Shown piece after piece: positions 33,680 to 42,683 of a stretch of 64,000 nucleotides of DNA. The DNA lies in the NCBI RefSeq assembly GCF_001570365.1, contig NZ_BBYK01000045.1, positions 242,247 to 306,246 of the forward strand. The letters run 5' to 3'. A model generated the notes under the pieces. The model had not been told where the DNA came from. It did no database searches and saw only the letters and a program-made list of their open reading frames with translations. This DNA is from Microtetraspora fusca. Lineage in GTDB: Bacteria > Actinomycetota > Actinomycetes > Streptosporangiales > Streptosporangiaceae. The translations under genes were made by a program, and so were the position numbers. Within the stretch, counting starts at the first letter, position 1, and each line of letters opens with the position of its first letter.

Positions 33680-35434
33680 ATGCGGATCGAGGACTACGCC
33701 CTCATCGGGGACACGCAGTCAGCCGCCCTCGTCGGCCGCGACGGATCGATCGACTGGCTCTGCCTTCCCCGGTTCGACTCCCCCACATGCTTCGCCAAGC
33801 TCCTCGGCGACGAGTCCAACGGATTCTGGCGGCTGGCCCCCGCCAAGCACGAGATGGCCACGCGACGCGCGTACGCCAAAGACACGCTGATCCTCGAGAC
33901 CGTATGGGAGACCTCCACAGGGACCGTCAAGGTCATCGACTTCATGCCTCCCCGGCACGCCAACCCCACCCTGGTCCGGATCGTGGACGGCGTGTCTGGG
34001 ACGGTGGACATGACCACAGAGATCAGCATCCGGTTCGACTACGGCAGGATCGTCCCTTGGACCCGCCGCTTCGGCGTCCGCCTCCACGCCATCGGCGGGC
34101 CCGACTCGGTCTGGATCGACGCTCCCCTCCACCTGAAGGGCAGCGGCGACCGGCACACCGGCACCTTTACGATCGCCGCAGAGCAACGCCGGTCGTTCGT
34201 GTTCACGTGGCACCCCTCGCATGAGCCGGAACCCTGCGGCATCGATCCCAGCGAGCAACTCACCAAGACCAGCCTGTTCTGGGAGGAGTGGGTCTCCCGC
34301 TGCTGGGTTCCGGGCCGCTGCCGCGCCGCCATGATCCGCTCCCTCATCACACTCAAGGCGCTCACCTACAGCCCGACCGGCGGCATCGTGGCGGCTCCCA
34401 CCACGTCGCTTCCCGAGCATCTCGGCGGGGTGCGTAACTGGGACTACAGATATTGCTGGCTGCGCGACGCCGCGATGACACTCGACGCCCTGACCGAATC
34501 CGGATACATCACCGAGGCGGGCACCTGGCTCGACTGGCTGCTCCGCGCCATCGCGGGCCGCCCGGAGGACCTCCAGATCATGTACGGCGTGGCAGGCGAA
34601 AGGCGCCTGCCAGAGCAGACGCTCGACTGGCTTCCCGGCTACGAAGGCTCCCGGCCGGTGCGGATCGGCAACGGCGCGGCCAGCCAGCTTCAGCTCGACG
34701 TTTACGGCGAGGTGCTCAGCTGCTTCTACCGGGCCCGTAAGCTGGGGATGCCGCCCCACGACTACGCCTGGTCCACCGTTTGCAGGCTGATGGACTTCCT
34801 GGAGCGCAACTGGGCCCAGCCTGACGCGGGCTTGTGGGAGATCCGCGGCCCGCGGCGGCACTTCGTCCATTCCAAGGTCATGGCGTGGGTGGCGGCCGAC
34901 CGGCAGGTACGGGCGATCGAAGAGCTCGGCCACACCGGGCCCCTCAAGCGCTGGCGGGCCACGCGGGACCGGATCCACGCCGAGGTCTGCGACAAGGGCT
35001 TCGACACCGAGCGCGGCACGTTCACCCAGTCGTACGGCTCTCGCGAACTCGACGCGGCGCTGCTCCTCATCCCGATCGTCGGCTTCCTGGCCCCTGAGGA
35101 CCCCCGGGTCATCGGCACGATCGACGCGATCGAACGCGAGCTGATGACCGACTGCTTCGTGCTGCGCTATCCGATCTCCGAGAGCAACGACATCGACGGC
35201 CTGCCCGGAACCGAAGGCGCCTTCCTCGCCTGCAGCTTCTGGCTGGCCGAAGCGCTCTACCTCGTCGGCCGCAAGGACGAGGCCACGGACCTGTTCGAGC
35301 GGCTGCTGGCCCTCACCAACGACGTGGGCCTGCTTGCCGAGGAGTACGACCCCGTCCAGGCGCGCCATCTGGGCAACTTCCCTCAGGCGTTCACCCACCT
35401 CCATCTGATCCATACGGCCCTGGCGCTCTGCTAG
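33680..35434 (+). CDS. Glycoside hydrolase family 15 protein (glucoamylase/trehalase type)
   Basis: 584 residues from ATG 33680, chosen because family members begin IEDYALIGDTQSAALVGRDG. The N-terminal beta-sandwich contains GSIDWLCLPRFDSPTCFAKL. The (alpha/alpha)6 barrel has GGVRNWDYRYCWLRDAAMTL (substrate-binding Trp/Arg-Asp), LQLDVYGEVL, HSKVMAWVAADR and NDVGLLAEEYDP, which holds the Glu used as catalytic base. Family members hydrolyse alpha-1,4 glucans or trehalose; the intracellular form without signal peptide, as here, is often trehalase in actinobacteria. Confidence 0.92.
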   Translation: MRIEDYALIGDTQSAALVGRDGSIDWLCLPRFDSPTCFAKLLGDESNGFWRLAPAKHEMATRRAYAKDTLILETVWETSTGTVKVIDFMPPRHANPTLVRIVDGVSGTVDMTTEISIRFDYGRIVPWTRRFGVRLHAIGGPDSVWIDAPLHLKGSGDRHTGTFTIAAEQRRSFVFTWHPSHEPEPCGIDPSEQLTKTSLFWEEWVSRCWVPGRCRAAMIRSLITLKALTYSPTGGIVAAPTTSLPEHLGGVRNWDYRYCWLRDAAMTLDALTESGYITEAGTWLDWLLRAIAGRPEDLQIMYGVAGERRLPEQTLDWLPGYEGSRPVRIGNGAASQLQLDVYGEVLSCFYRARKLGMPPHDYAWSTVCRLMDFLERNWAQPDAGLWEIRGPRRHFVHSKVMAWVAADRQVRAIEELGHTGPLKRWRATRDRIHAEVCDKGFDTERGTFTQSYGSRELDAALLLIPIVGFLAPEDPRVIGTIDAIERELMTDCFVLRYPISESNDIDGLPGTEGAFLACSFWLAEALYLVGRKDEATDLFERLLALTNDVGLLAEEYDPVQARHLGNFPQAFTHLHLIHTALALC

Positions 35435-35461
35435 GTGCCCTGACACGCTGTCGATGGTCTT

Positions 35462-35640
35462 GAAATGGGTGAGGGCCTTGCCGCGTCCGTCGGGCAGCGG
35501 TTCGCCTGGGTCGTCCAACAGCACGACGCCGTCGCAGAGCAGACCCCAGCCCTGTTCGGGGTGGAACGCCACGAGACAGGCAGCACCATGATCGGGAGCG
35601 TCCGCGGACGGATCTCCACGTCCCTCCGCTCGTCGATCAG
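35462..35640 (-). pseudogene. DUF5999-like relic
   Basis: A minus-strand frame reads PSADAPDHGAACLVAFHPEQ and GWGLLCDGVVLLDDPGEPLP, close to the small DUF5999 protein of actinomycetes. No start codon or N-terminal Cys motif remains. The frame runs on without a stop into the antisense of the GH15 gene. The transposon was inserted just upstream of it. Function of DUF5999 is unknown. Confidence 0.45.
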
Positions 35641-35663
35641 GCTCCTGACTTCGTCACCGTTCC

Positions 35664-35668
35664 GTGTT
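35664..35668. repeat. Left 5-bp target-site duplication (GTGTT)
   Basis: GTGTT directly precedes the left inverted repeat and is repeated exactly at 41777-41781 after the right one. Five base pairs is the Tn3-family duplication size. Confidence 0.85.
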
Positions 35669-35709
35669 GGCCCAGTGCTCCCGAAGCTACGGCGAGGGGC
35701 AAAGTAACT
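35669..35709 (+). repeat. Left terminal inverted repeat of the Tn3 element
   Basis: Begins GGCCCAGTGCTCCCGAAGC and ends GGGGCAAAGTAACT. It differs from the right end at two positions (G/A and T/C). Confidence 0.88.
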
Positions 35710-35718
35710 CACCAGTAA

Positions 35719-36366
35719 CTTAGGGATTTCGGCTACCCCCTTCAGCCCTTCGCCTTCAGAAAACACCGCGTCTCCACCGGCGGGCAGAAGCTGGAACGCC
35801 AGCTCGATGCGCTCACCGCGGCCAGCTGCCGACGTATCTTCGCCGACAAGAAGTCCGGCAGAACCGCTGAGCGGCCCGAGCTGGCCGCCTGCCACGCCTT
35901 CCTGGCCGCCGGGGACACGCTCGTGGTGCCGTCGCTGGATCGCTACGGCCGCTCGCTGACCGATCTGATCGCCATGGTGGGTGAACTGCGCAAGCGCGAG
36001 ATCGGTTTCACCTCGCTGCACGAGAACCTCGACACCACCACCCCCGGAGGGCGCCTGGTCTTCCACGTCTTCGCCGCGCTGGCCGAGTTCATCCGCGAGC
36101 TCATCGTCGCCGGCACCCGCGAGGGTCTGGCCGCCGCCCGGGCCCGCGGTCGCATCGGCGGCCGGCCCACCGTGGTCACGCCCGAGCTGTTGCGCGCGGC
36201 CCGGGACCTGTTGCCCAATCCCGAGCACTCGATCACTGCGATCGCGCGTCTGCTCGGCGTGAGCCCCGGCACGCTCTACAACCACATCCCGGACCTGCGC
36301 GAGCTGCGAGCCAGCCGACCGGCGGCACTGGAAGGGGGGCAGACCAAGTACGCCAGAAAGGGTTAA
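35719..36366 (+). pseudogene. tnpR: Serine recombinase/resolvase (TnpR) with damaged N-terminus
   Basis: The frame carries nearly all of a small serine resolvase: HRVSTGGQKLERQLDALTAA (catalytic Ser), ADKKSGRTAERPELAACHAF, VVPSLDRYGRSLTDLIAMV, then the E-helix TTPGGRLVFHVFAALAEFIR. A C-terminal HTH follows (SITAIARLLGVSPGTLYNHI). At the N-terminus the usual IGYARVSTG reads FGYPLQPFAFRKHRVSTG: nine extra codons sit between the Tyr and the Arg. No ATG, GTG or TTG precedes the catalytic Ser in frame; a TAA lies at 35716. Only a truncated protein from GTG 35923 could be made, without the catalytic Ser. Confidence 0.75.
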
Positions 36367-36488
36367 TAGGGCTGGTCAGAGGCCGTGACTGTTGCTTACT
36401 CGGCATGGCCGTCAGGCGAGCCCGGCGGAGGGACGCGTGATCCAATGTCCGATAAGTCACTGGATCTCAAGCATATGATCATGCGCAT

Positions 36489-38573
36489 ATGAGCGACATC
36501 ACCGAATCCCCGATCGCCCGGGTGGACGTCGTGCGCGAGACCCTCCACGGCATCACACTCGAAGACCCCTACCGGTGGATGGAAACCGAAGGCGAGGAGT
36601 TCCACCACTGGCTGGACGGCCAGGCCAGGCACGCCCGCGAGCACCTGGACGCCCTGCCGCACCGCGCCGGCCTGCTGACCCGGATCCGCGAACTGGGCAG
36701 CGCGCTCACGCAGTACTTCGGCCTCGCGATGACAGCCGACAAGGTCTTCGCCCTGGTACGCGAGCCGGACGCCCGCGTGCCGGTGCTGACGGTGACCGAG
36801 GCCGACGGAGCGAGCAGGCTCCTGTTCGACCCCGCCACGGTGCCCGGCGACGGGCACCACGCCATCGACTGGTACGTGCCCTCCCCCGACGGCCGCCACG
36901 TCGCCTGCGCCGTCTCCGACTCCGGGTCGGAGAACAGCTCCATCCACGTAATCGACGCCGACTCCGGCGCCCTCCTGGACACGATCCCGCCCACGACGCG
37001 TTTCGCCTTCCTGAGCTGGCTGGAGGACAGCCGGTCGTTCGTCTATCACCGCTACGCAGAGCAGCACCGCTTGGACAGCCGCTCCTTCCTGCATCAGCTG
37101 GGTGCCGACCCGGCGCAGGACACGGTGGTGCTGGCCCGCGGCCTCAACCCTCACATCGAGCTGACCCCGCGCGACCGGCCTTTCCTGGTGGTGCCGCCAC
37201 ACGGCGAGTGGATGCTGGCGATCATCTCCCACGGCGCGCTCAGCCCCTGGCCCTGGACCAGTGAGCAGCTGAGCGACTGCACGATATACGTGGCGCCGCG
37301 CGCCGGGCTGGCCGACCCGGCCACCTGCCCGTGGCGGAAGGTCGCGGGCGTGGTCGACGGCGTGACCACCTTCGCCACCAGCCACGACACCCTCTACCTG
37401 GTCTCCTACCGGGACGCGCCGCGCTCCCGCGTGCTGGCCGTTCCGCTTGCCGCACCAGATCTGTCCCGAGCCCGGGTGGTCGTGCCCGCGGGTGAGCGGG
37501 CGGTGGAGTCGGTGCGGGTGGTGGGCGACCGGCTGCTGGTGCGCGATCTCGACGGCGGCGTCAGCCGGGTACGGCACGTACCCCTGTCCGGCGGCGAGCC
37601 CGCCGACCTCCCGATGCCGGTGGACGGCGCCATCCTGGAGTGGACCACCCACCCGACGCGGCCCGAAGCCCTGCTGCTGGTGGCCGGCTGGACCGACGCG
37701 CCGCGGCTCTACCGCTACGACGGCCAGTCCCTCCAGGACACCGAGCTGGCGCCCCGCTCACCGGTGGACTTCGGCGACGTGCACGTCCGTACTCTGCACG
37801 TGCCCGCGAGGGACGGGACGCCGATCCCGCTCACGGTCATCCACCACAAGGACCTGGAGCTGGACGGCGACAACCCGGCCATGCTCACCGGCTACGGCTC
37901 CCACGGGTTCATCGACCTGCCGGAGTTCCGTCCCGAGATGCTCGCCTGGTACGAGCGTGGCGGCGTCTACGCCGTCGCGCACCTGCGCGGCGGCGGCGCC
38001 TACGGCCGTGAGTGGCACGAGGCCGGGCGCGGCGAGCGCAAGGAGGCCACCATCACGGACTTCATCGACTGCGCCGAGCATCTCATCGCCCTCGGCTACA
38101 CCCGCCCGGGGCGGCTGGCTGCCGAGGGCGCCAGCAGCGGCGGCATCCCCACCGGCGGCGCGCTGGTGCGCCGCCCCGATCTGTGGGCGGCCATGGCGAT
38201 GCACGTGCCGACGGTGAACGCCACGCGCAACGAGTTCAGCGAGAGCGGGCCGATCAACGTGCCCGAGTTCGGCAGTGTCACCACTGAGGAGGGCCTGCGC
38301 GACCTGTTAATTATCGACGCCTACCTGCGGGTCCGGGACGGCGTGCCGTACCCGGCGGTGCTGCTGACCACCGGCCTGCGCGACGCGCGGGTGCCGCCGT
38401 GGCAGCCGGCGAAGCTGGCTGCCCGCCTGCAGGCGGGCACAGCCTCCGGCCGGCCGGTGCTGCTGCGCGTCGAGGAGCACGGCTGGCATGGCGCCGGCTC
38501 GACCAGAGACCAGGAGCAGGCACTGCTCGCCGATGTGCTGGCCTTCATCCTGCACGCGTCCGACGGGTCATGA
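36489..38573 (+). CDS. Prolyl oligopeptidase family serine peptidase (S9), transposon cargo
   Basis: 694 residues. The N-terminal beta-propeller starts with VVRETLHGITLEDPYRWMET, the S9A entry signature. The C-terminal alpha/beta-hydrolase has AVAHLRGGGAYGREWHEAGR, the nucleophile in EGASSGGIPTGG (Ser near 549; family usual GGSNGG), Asp in TTGLRDARVPPWQ and His in EEHGWHGAG. No signal peptide is seen, so it is probably cytosolic and cleaves short peptides, perhaps a proline-containing antibiotic. It is the only intact coding gene inside the Tn3 element. It lies 122 bp after the resolvase frame, enough for its own promoter. Confidence 0.93.
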   Translation: MSDITESPIARVDVVRETLHGITLEDPYRWMETEGEEFHHWLDGQARHAREHLDALPHRAGLLTRIRELGSALTQYFGLAMTADKVFALVREPDARVPVLTVTEADGASRLLFDPATVPGDGHHAIDWYVPSPDGRHVACAVSDSGSENSSIHVIDADSGALLDTIPPTTRFAFLSWLEDSRSFVYHRYAEQHRLDSRSFLHQLGADPAQDTVVLARGLNPHIELTPRDRPFLVVPPHGEWMLAIISHGALSPWPWTSEQLSDCTIYVAPRAGLADPATCPWRKVAGVVDGVTTFATSHDTLYLVSYRDAPRSRVLAVPLAAPDLSRARVVVPAGERAVESVRVVGDRLLVRDLDGGVSRVRHVPLSGGEPADLPMPVDGAILEWTTHPTRPEALLLVAGWTDAPRLYRYDGQSLQDTELAPRSPVDFGDVHVRTLHVPARDGTPIPLTVIHHKDLELDGDNPAMLTGYGSHGFIDLPEFRPEMLAWYERGGVYAVAHLRGGGAYGREWHEAGRGERKEATITDFIDCAEHLIALGYTRPGRLAAEGASSGGIPTGGALVRRPDLWAAMAMHVPTVNATRNEFSESGPINVPEFGSVTTEEGLRDLLIIDAYLRVRDGVPYPAVLLTTGLRDARVPPWQPAKLAARLQAGTASGRPVLLRVEEHGWHGAGSTRDQEQALLADVLAFILHASDGS

Positions 38574-38639
38574 TGACGACAGACATGCTGGGTACGGCAC
38601 ACGCACGTGCCCTCAGCCACGTCACGGCCTGGTCGATCC

Positions 38640-38847
38640 CGGCCTGCGTGTGACGCTCAACTTCCATCCCGACCGCCTGGTGGGCGAGCTGGCAATCCTC
38701 GACAGGCCGGCAAGGACGGCGTCTACCTGTCCCAGTTCGTCACCGGGACCGGCCACGGGGGCCTGACCGCCCATCCCGGCGGGGACAGGTGGCGCTGGAA
38801 GAGCCGCATCTTCGCGCGGGCGCCTACGACGAGGCGCCCGCGTGTTG
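38640..38847 (+). pseudogene. DUF3626 gene relic
   Basis: Three frames must be joined to follow the family: [16 protein letters not shown], then [20 protein letters not shown] and [13 protein letters not shown], then GAYDEAPAC and a TGA. These stretches are highly characteristic of the C-terminal half of DUF3626 proteins. Frameshifts after DRLVGE and after RIF, and loss of the N-terminal part, show decay. Its end abuts and replaces the 3' end of tnpA. Function of DUF3626 is unknown. Confidence 0.65.
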
Positions 38848-41610
38848 ACGTAGACCAGGCAGGACTGCAGCAGGTGCAGCGCCAGCATGGAGACCTCGGC
38901 ATGCTCACGGTCGGCGCCGGTGAGCACGCCTTCCTTGCCGTAGAAGATCTTGTCATTGGCGCCGTTCCAGTTCTCGACCACCTGCAGACCGCTGTTGATC
39001 TCGCGGCGCAGGTCCTCGCTGGCCAGATAGTCGCAGGCGAAGATGGTGCGCACCACCCGGCCGAGCTCCTCCATGGCCCGGTAGGCCGGCTGCTTGGGGC
39101 CACCTTTGGTGAAACGGCGCAGCACCTGCTCGGCCTCGGCGGTACCGAGTCGCAGCGCGGTCGCGTATTTGATCATCTGGTCGTAGTGGCGGCTGATGAG
39201 GTCCCAGTCGATGGGCCGCTGCTTGACAATGCGCTCCAGGCGCGGCCACCGGTCCGGGCCGGCCTCGGGCGCATACAGCCGGATCGAGCCGATGGTCTTC
39301 AGCCGCGGCAGCAGCCGAAAGCCCAGCAGCTCGGTGAAGGCGAACCCGACGGTGGAGGCCCCATGGGTGTCGGTGTAGTTGGCCTGCACGTTCGCGTCGG
39401 TGCAGTGCCGCAGCAGGCCCTCGATCATCGCCGCGACCTCCGAAGAGGAGCAGCTTTTCAGCTGGGAGTAGATGCAGGCGCGGCCCCGCTCGACGTGCCA
39501 GTAGATCATCACACCGTAGCCGCCGTAGCGGGCGTGGAACTCCGTCATCAGGTTCGACTCCCACGAGCCGAACCGCTTGGAGTCCGAGGCGGTGGCCGTC
39601 ACCTCGCCCCACCAGGCCGTATCCCGCATAGCCAGGGTCTCGTTGACCACGCACGCGATCGCCGCGCGCAGGTTGTCGCGGGTGATGTAGGTCGCGCGGA
39701 TACGGCGCAGGGCGGCCTCGTCCTCGCCGTGCTCGCCGGTGGCGGCCATCTGCCGGATGCCCATGTTGGTGCCCAGCGCGAACAGGCACAAAAGCAGCCG
39801 CCGCTGCACGGTCGCCTTGTCCAGCACCTCGCGGCTGGCCACCGAGGAGAACTCATCGGTGAACCGGGTCAGGAACGCGGCGTCCTTGAGGATGTCGAGC
39901 AGATCGATGGTGCCCCAGCGGCGCTGGACCTCGGCCTTGAGCGCGGAAAGGTTCGTCGGCTCGGCCTGCTTGACCGGCTTGGGCACACTGATCCACGGCT
40001 GGCCGCCGCGGGTGACGATGCGCACCCCGCCTGCCGTGCCCTGGGTCAGGGCGGCATCCAGGCGGTCCAGCGCGGCCGCCATCCTGGTCTTCAGATCGGC
40101 GATGAACGTGGCCGGATCCACGGGCTTGGCCAGGGCGGCGTAGTGCACGTCGCGGTTGTCGTCGAAGTCGCCGGGCAGGTCCTCGTCCGGGTTGCGCCAG
40201 CGGCCCGCGCCCTCGACGTAGACCTCCCGGCGGCGCAACGCCTCGCGCAGCGCGATCAGCACGCACAACTCGTACGGGATGCGCTCGATCCGGCCGCTGT
40301 CAGCATCGGTGATCGCCCCGGTCCAGGCCTTGGGCACCACGCCCTCGACCGGCACGCTCTCCTCGGCCGGGTACAGCCGCTCGTCACCAGGGGCATCGGT
40401 GTAGCGGGCCAGCAACTCGATGGCGTCCATCACCGGCCGGTAGGCGGTGTTGTTGCACTTGAAGACCAGCGCGCCCAGCAGCGGCGCCAGCATCCGCCGG
40501 TAATGGTGCGAATACGAGCCGCGCAGCTGGTAGCGCACCCGCTCGGCGATGACCTTCTCGGTGGCTATCAACTCCCGGGCCAGCTCCCGCAGCGTCTTCT
40601 CCCCGCCGGGCACCACGGGGAAGACCACAGCCCGGACGGTGTCGTCGGGGCGCTCCAGCGCGGCGTTCACCATCCGGGTGAAGATCCCACGCTTGCCCGG
40701 CACCGACGTCAGCTGGCCGATCAGCTCCTTTTCTACCCGCTTCTCCGCCCGCCGCGCCGATCCGGTGGATCAACCCGATCAGCAACTCCACCAGCGCGTC
40801 GACCAGCTCGGCCTGGCGCGTCCGGCACAACGCGGTCAGCAGGGCGTAGCGCACGGGGGCGTCGCAGGCGAGAAAGTCGGAGGGGAACATCCGGGTCGCC
40901 CGCGCCCGCCAGGCCGTCACGATGCGACCGGAGACATCGGTGAAGACCTCCTCACCCAGGCCCAGCGCGCGCACTGTGGTCAACTTGCCGATCTCGGCCA
41001 GCAGCGTCTCCAGCCCCAGCGGGCCCGGATCGGCCTTCAACTGCGCCAGCAGGCCCGGCTGGGCCAGCAGCTCCTCCAGTCGGCCGCACACCAGCGGCCC
41101 GAGCCGGCGCGTGATCTGCGCGGCGAACGCGTCCTCGAACTGCCGTCGCGCCGAGGCGACCACCCGGTCGACCTGGCCATCGCTGGGCGGCTCGATCTTC
41201 TCGCTCCGGCAGCGCTGCAGCAGCGCAGCGGCCAGGCGGCCGGAGTCGGTCTCCACCGGGCACACCTCGGCGGCCAGCCAGCGCGCCCACCGCTCCTCAT
41301 CGTCCTCGCTGGCCGGCCGGGTACCGAAGGCCTCGCGGATCTGCGCCCGGTGGTACTTGATCGCCCGGTCCCGCCAGGAGTACTTGGCGAACAAGGTCGG
41401 CTCTACCTTCACCAGCGAGGCGACGTAGTCGACCGCGGCCGACGGGACCTGTTCGGGGTAGGCGGGGAAGCGGCCCTCGATCTCGTAGAACTTCAGCAGC
41501 AGCGCGAACCCCAGCCGGGTCGCGCCGCTCTTGTTGCCCACCAGGTCCCAGTCGCCCTCCACCAGCGTCCAGGCATCGATCAGCTCGTCCGGCTCCCACT
41601 CAGTCCGCAC
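38842..41610 (-). pseudogene. tnpA: Tn3 family transposase (TnpA), frameshifted and 3'-truncated
   Basis: Starts GTG 41610 with the DUF4158 domain (ATRLGFALLLKFYEIEGRFP, IKYHRAQIREAFGTRP). One extra base near 40748-40757, inside the sense [18 protein letters not shown], shifts the frame. The rest of the protein continues in the second frame: [40 protein letters not shown] (DDE region), and [14 protein letters not shown]. At 38842 homology stops where about 45 more residues are expected, and the DUF3626 relic begins. The DDE core is probably complete, but a full-length protein cannot be made without frameshifting. Confidence 0.85.
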
Positions 41611-41626
41611 CCGCGCGCCCTTTCCT

Positions 41627-41661
41627 TGATCATGATCCCCGACGAACGGAGATCATGATCA
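41627..41661. repeat. Inverted repeat TGATCATGATC between tnpA and the right end
   Basis: Perfect 11-bp arms TGATCATGATC / GATCATGATCA with a 13-bp spacer, 17 bp upstream of the tnpA start. Could be part of a res site, a tnpA operator or a hairpin; nothing further distinguishes these. Confidence 0.5.
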
Positions 41662-41735
41662 GGGGGCAGGTGCTCCCTACCGGCAGGTATGCACCACCCG
41701 TGACGGTTACGCACTGAAGTTGATATCTACCGATC

Positions 41736-41776
41736 AGTTACTTTGCCCCTCGCCGTGGCTTCGGGAGTACTGGGCC
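41736..41776 (-). repeat. Right terminal inverted repeat of the Tn3 element
   Basis: Inverse of 35669-35709 with two mismatches; followed by GTGTT at 41777-41781. Confidence 0.88.
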
Positions 41777-41781
41777 GTGTT
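41777..41781. repeat. Right 5-bp target-site duplication (GTGTT)
   Basis: Exact copy of 35664-35668 flanking the transposon. Confidence 0.85.
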
Positions 41782-41965
41782 CTCAGGTTCAGGGTCCGCA
41801 AGCTCCTCGAGACCGGTCCGGTGACCTGGTTGCGCCATCTACGATCACGCCGCGAACGCCCGCCGTCTGTGCTGGCAGCCTCCAACGTGCGGGCATTTCT
41901 ACGGCAGTCCCGACATTCCTGCTAGCTGCAATGACGCGTGGGCGATGGGCTGGGATCCTGGATGT

Positions 41966-42346
41966 GTGCCCCTCAGTTGCCTGATCGTGGACGACAGCGA
42001 TCACTTCAAGGAGGCCGCTCGTCAACTGCTCGAAGCGGACGGCATCGCCGTACTCGGCGCCGTGTCCACGACCGCCGAGGCGCTTCGCCGGTTCGGCGAG
42101 CTCCGGCCGGACTTCGTGCTGGTCGACATCGATCTCGGCGAGGAGAACGGATTCGACCTGACCCTGCGGCTTGTGGACGCGGCCGGCGGGGATCCCCCGA
42201 ACATCATCCTGATCTCGACCTACGACGAGACGGACTTCGCGGAGATGATCGCGGCCAGCCCCGCCATCGCGTTCCTGCCGAAGCCGAGCCTTTCGGGGAG
42301 CGCGATCAACGAGATCCTGCGAGAAGTGGCCGACACGGGCCGTTGA
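41966..42346 (+). CDS. Single-domain response regulator (receiver only)
   Basis: 126 residues from GTG 41966. Receiver fold: LSCLIVDDSDHF (acidic pair DD), FVLVDIDLGEENGFDL with the phosphorylatable Asp, LISTYDE with the Thr/Ser switch, and IAFLPKPSLSG with the conserved Lys-Pro. No output domain follows. The next 100 bp encode only the last piece of a histidine kinase, so its original partner seems lost. It lies 184 bp to the right of the transposon. Confidence 0.85.
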   Translation: MPLSCLIVDDSDHFKEAARQLLEADGIAVLGAVSTTAEALRRFGELRPDFVLVDIDLGEENGFDLTLRLVDAAGGDPPNIILISTYDETDFAEMIAASPAIAFLPKPSLSGSAINEILREVADTGR

Positions 42347-42366
42347 CGCGGTTCACGCCTCGATGC

Positions 42367-42471
42367 TCCGGCCTCGCGATCGTGCGTGACACCGCCGAGG
42401 CGCACGGCGGGACCGTCGAAGTGGGGGAGTCGGCGTGGAGTGGGGCGCGTTTCGTCGTCCGCCTGCCGCCT
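42367..42471 (+). pseudogene. Histidine kinase C-terminal fragment
   Basis: SGLAIVRDTAEAHGGTVEVG and ESAWSGARFVVRLPP match the G2 box and last strand of a HATPase_c domain. Everything upstream of this is missing: the frame joins directly to the end of the response-regulator gene. A relic of a deleted kinase gene. Confidence 0.65.
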
Positions 42472-42489
42472 GCCGCCTGCCGCCTGCCG
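42461..42489. repeat. Short 7-bp tandem repeat (GCCTGCC)x4
   Basis: Four perfect copies of GCCTGCC at the end of the kinase fragment; a likely slippage product. Confidence 0.7.
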
Positions 42490-42683
42490 ATTCGCCGTCG
42501 AGCCCGTAGCGGCCGCCCGGGCGGTGGGTGTCCGCACGGCATCGAACTGATGCACAACAAGGCGAGCGAGCGGGTGGATCTCGGCGTCGGCATGGGCATC
42601 GCGGAGGAGATCGTCACCGCGCTGCGGCAGGCGCCGAGGGGCGCCCGGAGCGCGGCTTGGTGTCTCCGGGCGCCGCTCGTTCC

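Larger units (their letters stand above)
35669..41776. mobile_element. Tn3-family transposon (6,108 bp) with prolyl-oligopeptidase cargo, decayed
   Basis: Bounded by 41-bp inverted repeats (39 of 41 identical) and the perfect duplication GTGTT. Contents in order: broken serine resolvase (+), intact S9 peptidase (+), DUF3626 relic (+) and frameshifted Tn3 transposase (-). The resolvase, DUF3626 and transposase genes are all damaged while the cargo and ends are intact, so the element is probably fixed unless helped in trans. The insertion site is the gap after the GH15 gene, beside a DUF5999 relic. Confidence 0.9.

Noticed and set aside
33719..35572. 617-codon minus-strand frame across the GH15 gene
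   Set aside because: Antisense shadow; only its first 37-60 codons, outside GH15, resemble a real (DUF5999) protein.
41627..41661. Confident res site of the transposon
   Set aside because: Only one inverted repeat is visible; three subsites expected for resolvase were not found, so it is left as an unassigned repeat.
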